Positions 58,651-64,000 of a stretch of 64,000 nucleotides of DNA are shown piece by piece (position 1 is the stretch's first letter; each line of letters begins with the position of its first letter). The stretch is from JAFDCJ01 sp049669725. Lineage in GTDB: Bacteria > Desulfobacterota > Desulfobacteria > Desulfobacterales > JAFDCJ01. Both the position numbers and the translations under genes were made by a program. The stretch covers positions 1 through 64,000 of the forward strand of contig JBATKU010000056.1 of assembly GCA_049669725.1 (NCBI GenBank), in the 5' to 3' direction. Under the pieces are notes generated by a model. That model was not told the DNA's origin. It was given only the letters and a program-made list of their open reading frames with translations, and did not search any database.

Positions 58651-60054
58651 GTGCGGTCAACTCTCTTTATAATAATATTTTTGTTGGTTTCTTTGCTGAC
58701 AGGATACCTTATTACCCAGTACCCACCGTCAATCATGTTTCTCGGTGTGCTGGCCCTGATTATTTTCACCGTCTCTTTTATCAAGATTGAATTGGGTCTT
58801 TACCTTCTGATCTTTTCCATGCTGTTGTCACCTGAGATTATAACCGGTGGGACAGGTGGGGCATCACTGGAAAGAGGCGTTACCCTGCGGCTGGAAGATT
58901 TCCTGCTGGCTGTGATCGGGCTGAGCTGGTTTGCCAGAAATGCCGTTAAAAAAGAGCTGGGTCTGTTTTTAAAAACCCCCCTAAATAAGGCCATCCTGAT
59001 TTATGTTTTGGTCTGTGTTTTATCCACCGGCTTCGGGATCATGGCCGGCCGGGTGGAGATGAAAACCGGTTTTTTGTTTGTCCTAAAATACATTGAATAC
59101 TTCATCATATTTTTTATGATGGTCAATCATGTTCGCAGCACAGATCAAATCAAACGCTTTGTGTTCTGTTTGCTTTTAACCTGCTTTATCGCCTCAATTA
59201 TCGGTATCTTACAGATTCCCGCTGGGGGGCGGGTGAGCGCGCCCTTTGAAGGGGAAATGGGAGAGCCCAATACCTTCGGTGGATATCTGCTATTTATCGG
59301 GGTAGTCGCCGCCGGCTTGCTGGCCAGAACGGATAATTCAGGAACCAAGCAGATTCTGGTCCTATTACTCCTTTGCATCATTCCCCCGTTTCTGTTCACC
59401 CAATCCCGAACCTCTTATCTGGCCCTAATCCCGGCCCTGATGGCGTTGGGTTTTATGGCAGATCGCAGGATTATTATAGTTGGGGTTTTAATGGTTTCTT
59501 TTTTGGTGAGCCCTCTCTATCTTCCAACGGCGGTCAAAAATAGAATCATGTACACCTTTACCCAGCCTGAAGCAAAGGGGCAGGTTAAAATCGGGGATAT
59601 TCGTTTAGATACCTCAACTTCCGCAAGATTGGTAAGCTGGAAAAAGGCCTTAGAAGATTTTCCCAAACATCCTTTTTTGGGGTATGGGATTACCGGCTAT
59701 AGTTTTGTAGACGCCCAGTATCCCCGGGTGCTGGTCGAGACCGGTATTTTAGGCTTTATTGCGTTTTGCTATCTTTTATTTTCGATATTCAAAGTCACCC
59801 TGAATAATTTGAAAGAAATAAAAACACCCTACTTTCAAGGCCTGGGGTTCGGTTTCCTTGCCGGTTTCGTGGGGCTTATCGTTCACGCATTAGGTGCGAA
59901 CACCTTCATCATCGTTCGTATTATGGAACCTTTCTGGTTTTTCGCTGGTATCATGGTTGTTATGCCGGCGATGGAGCGCGAGCAGGTCGAACAAACCGAA
60001 AGGGTCGTTGTGCGCGGCAAGGCATTAGCATCCAGCTTAAGGGTTACCTTTTAA
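58651..60054 (+). CDS. O-antigen ligase / Wzy-like polymerase family protein
   Basis: A 467-residue membrane protein with about twelve hydrophobic segments. The Wzy_C/O-antigen ligase region includes LFTQSRTSYLALIPALMALG and, in the large periplasmic loop, SARLVSWKKALEDFPKHPFLGYG, followed by VDAQYPRVLVETGILGF. It either polymerises the repeat unit or attaches glycan to a carrier; sequence alone does not decide. The start is GTG at 58651 with GGTAAGAG ahead. The gene ends the plus-strand operon, and its last 18 bp overlap the convergent Nudix gene. Confidence 0.87.
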   Translation: MRSTLFIIIFLLVSLLTGYLITQYPPSIMFLGVLALIIFTVSFIKIELGLYLLIFSMLLSPEIITGGTGGASLERGVTLRLEDFLLAVIGLSWFARNAVKKELGLFLKTPLNKAILIYVLVCVLSTGFGIMAGRVEMKTGFLFVLKYIEYFIIFFMMVNHVRSTDQIKRFVFCLLLTCFIASIIGILQIPAGGRVSAPFEGEMGEPNTFGGYLLFIGVVAAGLLARTDNSGTKQILVLLLLCIIPPFLFTQSRTSYLALIPALMALGFMADRRIIIVGVLMVSFLVSPLYLPTAVKNRIMYTFTQPEAKGQVKIGDIRLDTSTSARLVSWKKALEDFPKHPFLGYGITGYSFVDAQYPRVLVETGILGFIAFCYLLFSIFKVTLNNLKEIKTPYFQGLGFGFLAGFVGLIVHALGANTFIIVRIMEPFWFFAGIMVVMPAMEREQVEQTERVVVRGKALASSLRVTF

Positions 60055-60573
60055 CCAGGAAGATGCCAAAAACAGTCCCGCAATCGATTTGGCATCCTGA
60101 ATTTCACCATCGCCGATCATTTCAAGTGCCTTAAAAAAATCAACCTCCTGCACATGGATGACTTCATCTGCATCGAGATGCCGGTCGGCCGGATGCAAAT
60201 CCGTTGCCAGAAAAATGTGAATGCGTTCATCCGAATAACCCGGCAGCGGTGTAATTTCTCCCAGCCGGTGCCACTGCCCGGCTGAATAACCCGTCTCTTC
60301 AGTTAATTCCCGCTTCGCACAGCTGATGATTTCTTCCTGCGGGTCGAGTGTCCCGGCGGGAATTTCCCAGATAAAATTCTTTAAAGCATGGCGGTATTGT
60401 TTGAGTAAAACCACCCGGGTATTGCTGAGCATTGGAATGATGGCCGCTGCGCCGGGATGCTCGATAAACTCCACATCGGTGGTCGTACCGTTTTCCAGGG
60501 TTACGTTCTCTCTAATCAACTCAAATACTTTGCCCTTATGTATGGTGCTGCGGTTGTTTACTTTTGCAGTCAT
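60037..60573 (-). CDS. Nudix hydrolase, ADP-ribose pyrophosphatase-like
   Basis: A 178-residue hydrolase of nucleoside diphosphate derivatives. The Nudix box is GTLDPQEEIISCAKRELTEE followed by TGY, matching Gx5Ex7REUxEEx GU. The preceding VVLLKQYRHALKNFIWEIPAG and the early GKVFELIRENVTLENG fit the ADP-ribose pyrophosphatase (NudF-like) branch. The 3' end overlaps the convergent O-antigen ligase gene by 18 bp, an arrangement that would form antisense at the end of both transcripts. Confidence 0.92.
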   Translation of the reverse strand: MTAKVNNRSTIHKGKVFELIRENVTLENGTTTDVEFIEHPGAAAIIPMLSNTRVVLLKQYRHALKNFIWEIPAGTLDPQEEIISCAKRELTEETGYSAGQWHRLGEITPLPGYSDERIHIFLATDLHPADRHLDADEVIHVQEVDFFKALEMIGDGEIQDAKSIAGLFLASSWLKGNP

Positions 60574-60647
60574 CGATTGCCCCCGTTTGTATTAGTAACT
60601 TTGCCATTTTTGGCAGATAATAAATGTCGGTCAAAAGGGATTGCAGC

Positions 60648-60682
60648 TTTATGTTTGCCGTCCTCTCAACGGCAAACATAAA
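60648..60682. repeat. Perfect 14-bp inverted repeat between the Nudix and A2M genes
   Basis: TTTATGTTTGCCGT (60648-60661) and ACGGCAAACATAAA (60669-60682) pair perfectly around a 7-base loop. It lies 66 bp past the stop of the alpha-2-macroglobulin gene on the minus strand. It could serve as a transcript 3' end, but neither strand shows a clean T-run after the stem. Confidence 0.65.
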
Positions 60683-60690
60683 ACTATTTA

Positions 60691-60716
60691 CTCTGCGTTC
60701 TCGGCGCCTCTGCGGT
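60691..60716. repeat. CTCTGCG/CTCGGCG word repeat
   Basis: Plus-strand words CTCTGCGTTCTCGGCG and CTCTGCGG follow each other. They form a short degenerate tandem in the gap between the Nudix and alpha-2-macroglobulin genes. This is another example of the word-like intergenic repeats found in the dcw region. Confidence 0.5.
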
Positions 60717-60748
60717 AAAAAATTTCCTTTAAAAGTCACAAATTATTT

Positions 60749-63700
60749 CTAATTATCTTCAATAATCAATTTAATTTCATCCGAGTTGGCCTTTAGTTCC
60801 GGTGCATACATGGCATAGGCCCGGGTGGGCAGGGCGCTGAATTTTCCCGGTATCTCAGCCCGCAATCGGTAACTGATGCTGTGCCGGCCGCGGGCTAAGC
60901 GGTGTACGAAAAAACACACCTTGCGGTCACGGTATTCCACGTAGGCCCCCATTTCATTGCCGTCGTAGCCGCTGCGAACATTGACAGCCTCAAACCCGGC
61001 GGCTTTCATATCTTCAAACACCAGGTATTCATAGTCGTTCTTGCTTTCGATTTCCAGCTCTATTTCGACAAGCTCTCCGCTTGCCACTGTTGACAGGTTC
61101 TCCAGCGGCACCCGTTCATATTTTTCCACCCTACGATCCACCACCTGGCCCCGAGTACCCACATCTTTGATTTTCTTATCGACTTCCTTCAAGCGGTAAA
61201 CACGGCGATTGACTTTAATCTCCAGGCCCTCGCGGGTGATAAAATCTTCGAGGGTGAAATAATCCAGGTAGGCATTGAAATAGATGGGACCCTTGCCGTT
61301 CTTTTTGAGGGTCAGCCGGTGATCTCCGGTGGTGATATCACTGCCTTCCAGAGCAAATTTATTGTCGAAGGTGAACAGATTTTCAGCGTCGATTTCCACC
61401 GTTTTGGCCTTACGGCCGTCAACATAAATATCCAGGGTCAGATCCGGGTCGTCTTCGCCACTGGTGCTGAGATATTCGGCAAAAGCCTCAACGATCACCG
61501 CCGTATCCCGGGTGCTTTTCCAGTAGGTGGCATGTTTGCGGTTGTTGAGCAGATATTTTACCAGCCGGGATGCTTTTTGGCTTTTGGGCTCAGTACGGGA
61601 CAAGAGCTTGAGATAATATCCATGGGCCTCGTATTCACTGCCGTACCAGTACCACCAGTATGAACTGTGGGGCAGATTAAGGTAGGCGGTCTGGTTTTCA
61701 TCATCGGACACCAGGAATTGTTCGATGTTCTGCAAAATCATATTTAGTTTGCTGACCTCTTCCAATTTGTAGAGCGCCAGGCCGAACATGGCCTTGGCAT
61801 AAACTGCCAGGTGGGTGCGGTCGCGATAAAGATATTCACACATTTCCCGGCGATCGATGTCTTCATCCACCAGCACCATGTAAACAAAGGCATCCAGGTT
61901 GTCGACGCGTGATTTGCCGTTTTTATTTTTGTGCTTCCAGCGTTTGAGACGCTCGATTTCTTTGTTCTGATAATTCTGCAGCCACTGTATCCCCCGCTCT
62001 ATCATGCCGGCGGGGAGCTTTACCTTTGCATCCCGGGCGATTTGAAGTCCATGAACCACGTAGGCCGTCGTGTGGGGGTATGATGTTTCACCATATCCAC
62101 TGAACCAGCCCCAGCCGCCATCCGACAGCTGCATATCGGCCAACCGTTTAATGCCGGCGGCGACCATATCAGCCACCCTTTCTTCGTCAAACACCGGGTT
62201 GTGGTCATAGCGCAGCCACTGGCCGGCCCTTTGCCGGTGACTGCCGAGTTCCTGGACGTTGAGGTTGGTTTGCTTTTCTTTGATGACCTGCAGATCCAGT
62301 CCCATGTTGGTCAGTATCCGCTGGGTGATCACCGTCGGCAGAAAGCGATTGAGGGTCTGTTCGGTGCAGCCATACGGGTAGGCGGTCAAATAGGGCAAGG
62401 CATCGACCATGGCGCCGGCCAGGGTGGGTGAAAAACGCAGTTCAAGTCGCGATTCGTCAACGCGACGCGCGGCCGGTACCTCGAATAAAACTGACGCTTC
62501 GGTTGCCTCAGGACGGATGACACCGCTGCGCGGCACCTGTTTGGTCATGCCGTGCACATAGACCGGAAACTGCATTTGAACGGCATCGGACTCTTCATCG
62601 GTCAGTGCTTGCATGCGGATGACGGCCTGGCCTTCTTTAACCACGGTAACACGCCAATCCACCCGTTTTTCACCGTTTGGTTCAATGATGACCGACTTTT
62701 GACTTTGGTCTCCTTGCATCAGGGCCAGGCAGCCGCCCTCAAATTCCAGACGAACCCGGGCGGTCTTTTTATCTCTTAAATAATTATGGACATTGGCCGA
62801 GAGCACGACTTCATCTGTTTCCACGAAAAATCGCGGTGCCTGCAGGCGCAGGATCAAATCCTTGCGGGTGACAGCCTCTGCCGAACCCTGGCCCACTTTA
62901 GTACCGTGGCCCATGGACCATACCATCACTTTCCAGCCGGTCAGATTTTCGGGCATGGCAAAATCAACTTCAGCCATACCGGCGGTATCCGTCTGAATGG
63001 TTCCGGCCCAGAAAGCAGTATCGGCAAATTTGGTGCGCACGTGGGGTTTGACCAAATCAGGCGCTGCTGCTGAACCGTCGACCGGCTCCTGTTCGCGGCG
63101 GCCGCCTTCTTTGTCCTCCAGGCCGGCGGACCCGGCTTTTTTAAGGGCCGCAGGTTGCGCACCGGCCTTGAACTCGCCCGGGGCCGACGCCGCATCCGAG
63201 CGGGCGGATTCCTCCGCCAAGATTTCACCTGAAGCGTCCTCTTTGCCGGAAGTTAGATCCTGGGTCATTAAGTGGCCGAACACACCGATATTGCGCATGG
63301 GGGTTTCACTTTTCTTGAGGAGATTATAGAACCAGCGGGCCAGATTGGATTCCGTCCGGGTATAATGCTGACGCCGCCACTTCCAGAAAAAGCGGCGAAT
63401 TTCTGGAACATTGGAGCCCCCGGAGATATACTCGAGGGCACGATCATAGACGGTCATCACGGCAGTTCCCTGAAACGGTTCACCGCTGTAATCGGTGAGT
63501 TTTATTTTAAAACCGGCTTTTTCGCCCGGCCGGTAAGCTGTTTTTGCAGTCTCGATGTTGACATTCAGCACCCGTTTTTCCGGCGGCACGATGATTTCAC
63601 GGGTTTCGGTGTGGACGTTGCCCTCATAGACGGTAATAGCTTCAACGAAAAAATTGGGCATATCCTTTGGGGTGATTGCTATTTCTTCAACCGTACTTTT

Positions 63701-64000
63701 GCCGGTCATGTGGACAATTTTGGGCGGCTGATAAATACCATTGGCCGGCCGGACAAAAAGAACGACGGCAGCCCCTGGATAATCGGTATTGATCATAAGA
63801 CGGACGCGGTCACCCGGGGCATAATCCTGTTTATCCGGGACCAGTTCGATTTTGGCAAAACGATAGTGCGCGCCGTCATCACCTTCACCGCGTACCGTGA
63901 AAATGTAACCGCCCTCAATGACGTGGCTTTTTTGGTCCTTTAGCTGGTAGGACAATCGATATTGCCCGGCCCTGCTGGCCTGGATTTGAATATCGGTGCG
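60749..64000 (-). CDS. Alpha-2-macroglobulin family protein (N-terminus beyond window)
   Basis: Large extracytoplasmic protease-trap protein; 1083 residues are visible and the frame is open to the right edge, so the N-terminus lies outside. Early macroglobulin-like domains (KIELVPDKQDYAPGDRVRLM, VNIETAKTAYRPGEKAGFKI) precede an acidic, low-complexity stretch (ASGEILAEESARSDAASAPG) near visible residue 265. The A2M core follows (TDTAGMAEVDFAMPENLTGW). The thioester motif YPYGCTEQTLNRFLP is near 62360, and the thioester domain (LQLSDGGWGWFSGY-like MQLSDGGWGWFSGYGE) and receptor-like C-terminal domain complete it. With Cys-Gln intact it can couple covalently to an attacking protease. It is not obviously linked to the neighbouring polysaccharide genes. 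Confidence 0.9.
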   Translation of the reverse strand, partial: RTDIQIQASRAGQYRLSYQLKDQKSHVIEGGYIFTVRGEGDDGAHYRFAKIELVPDKQDYAPGDRVRLMINTDYPGAAVVLFVRPANGIYQPPKIVHMTGKSTVEEIAITPKDMPNFFVEAITVYEGNVHTETREIIVPPEKRVLNVNIETAKTAYRPGEKAGFKIKLTDYSGEPFQGTAVMTVYDRALEYISGGSNVPEIRRFFWKWRRQHYTRTESNLARWFYNLLKKSETPMRNIGVFGHLMTQDLTSGKEDASGEILAEESARSDAASAPGEFKAGAQPAALKKAGSAGLEDKEGGRREQEPVDGSAAAPDLVKPHVRTKFADTAFWAGTIQTDTAGMAEVDFAMPENLTGWKVMVWSMGHGTKVGQGSAEAVTRKDLILRLQAPRFFVETDEVVLSANVHNYLRDKKTARVRLEFEGGCLALMQGDQSQKSVIIEPNGEKRVDWRVTVVKEGQAVIRMQALTDEESDAVQMQFPVYVHGMTKQVPRSGVIRPEATEASVLFEVPAARRVDESRLELRFSPTLAGAMVDALPYLTAYPYGCTEQTLNRFLPTVITQRILTNMGLDLQVIKEKQTNLNVQELGSHRQRAGQWLRYDHNPVFDEERVADMVAAGIKRLADMQLSDGGWGWFSGYGETSYPHTTAYVVHGLQIARDAKVKLPAGMIERGIQWLQNYQNKEIERLKRWKHKNKNGKSRVDNLDAFVYMVLVDEDIDRREMCEYLYRDRTHLAVYAKAMFGLALYKLEEVSKLNMILQNIEQFLVSDDENQTAYLNLPHSSYWWYWYGSEYEAHGYYLKLLSRTEPKSQKASRLVKYLLNNRKHATYWKSTRDTAVIVEAFAEYLSTSGEDDPDLTLDIYVDGRKAKTVEIDAENLFTFDNKFALEGSDITTGDHRLTLKKNGKGPIYFNAYLDYFTLEDFITREGLEIKVNRRVYRLKEVDKKIKDVGTRGQVVDRRVEKYERVPLENLSTVASGELVEIELEIESKNDYEYLVFEDMKAAGFEAVNVRSGYDGNEMGAYVEYRDRKVCFFVHRLARGRHSISYRLRAEIPGKFSALPTRAYAMYAPELKANSDEIKLIIEDN

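Noticed and set aside
1..64000. tRNA, rRNA, CRISPR arrays, transposase or integrase genes
   Set aside because: None could be recognised on either strand. Repeats seen are either short word-like blocks or small inverted-repeat elements without regular spacers.

Overview
This window looks like the chromosome of an anaerobic, Gram-negative member of the Desulfobacterota (former Deltaproteobacteria), probably Desulfobacterales-like. The reasons are an Rnf ion-translocating complex with an operon-encoded multiheme c-type cytochrome, a complete division and cell-wall (dcw) cluster whose MurE carries the meso-diaminopimelate-type DNPR motif, and an outer-membrane-style exopolysaccharide machinery (Wza-type export lipoprotein, Wzc-type kinase, heptosyltransferase-family enzymes, OmpA protein). 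The assignment is inferred from gene content only. No rRNA, tRNA, CRISPR array, transposase or integrase was seen.

Layout. (1) 1-7074, minus strand: rnf operon in the order rnfB - tetraheme cytochrome c - rnfC - rnfD - rnfG - rnfE - rnfA. RnfA runs off the left edge, and RnfB is fused to a GltD-like NAD(P)H/FAD oxidoreductase. (2) 7319-9031: B12-binding radical SAM protein. (3) 9223-25982, minus strand: dcw cluster, in transcription order mraZ, rsmH, ftsL, ftsI, murE, murF, mraY, murD, ftsW, murG, murC, ftsQ, ftsA, ftsZ. No murB or ddl is present. A good promoter with repeated TGG-type MraZ boxes precedes mraZ. Several gaps in regions 1-3 are filled by short word-like repeats, one of which is read through as an N-terminal extension of MurG.

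(4) 26820-42294, plus strand: surface polysaccharide assembly. It holds a Wzx flippase, a CgeB-like glycosyltransferase, three GT4 and two GT9 glycosyltransferases, a PAPS sulfotransferase and a methyltransferase. It ends in a distinct module of ABC exporter, radical SAM/SPASM enzyme, S26-type peptidase and NTP_transf_5 nucleotidyltransferase, which resembles a peptide-modification and export system without a recognised precursor. (5) 42365-45883, minus strand: OmpA/thrombospondin-repeat protein, CPBP membrane protease and a HEAT-repeat membrane protein. (6) 45996-50129, plus strand: membrane PHP phosphoesterase, then a WbqC / PIG-L deacetylase / DegT aminotransferase set for making a modified sugar. 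(7) 50601-60054, plus strand: core polysaccharide assembly operon with a WecA-like initiating transferase, a degenerate HD-GYP protein, an exosortase-system-type AAA ATPase, a beta-propeller/Wza fusion lipoprotein, a Wzc-like BY-kinase and an O-antigen ligase/polymerase. (8) 60037-64000, minus strand: Nudix hydrolase and an alpha-2-macroglobulin-family protein that runs off the right edge.

Three sequences that fit the sigma-54 -24/-12 promoter pattern lie in front of plus-strand polysaccharide transcription units (26544, 47484, 50308), suggesting shared enhancer-dependent control. The most unusual items are the radical SAM / S26 peptidase / nucleotidyltransferase / ABC module, the seven-repeat propeller fused to the Wza exporter, the RnfB-GltD fusion, and the HD-GYP protein that has lost several metal ligands.
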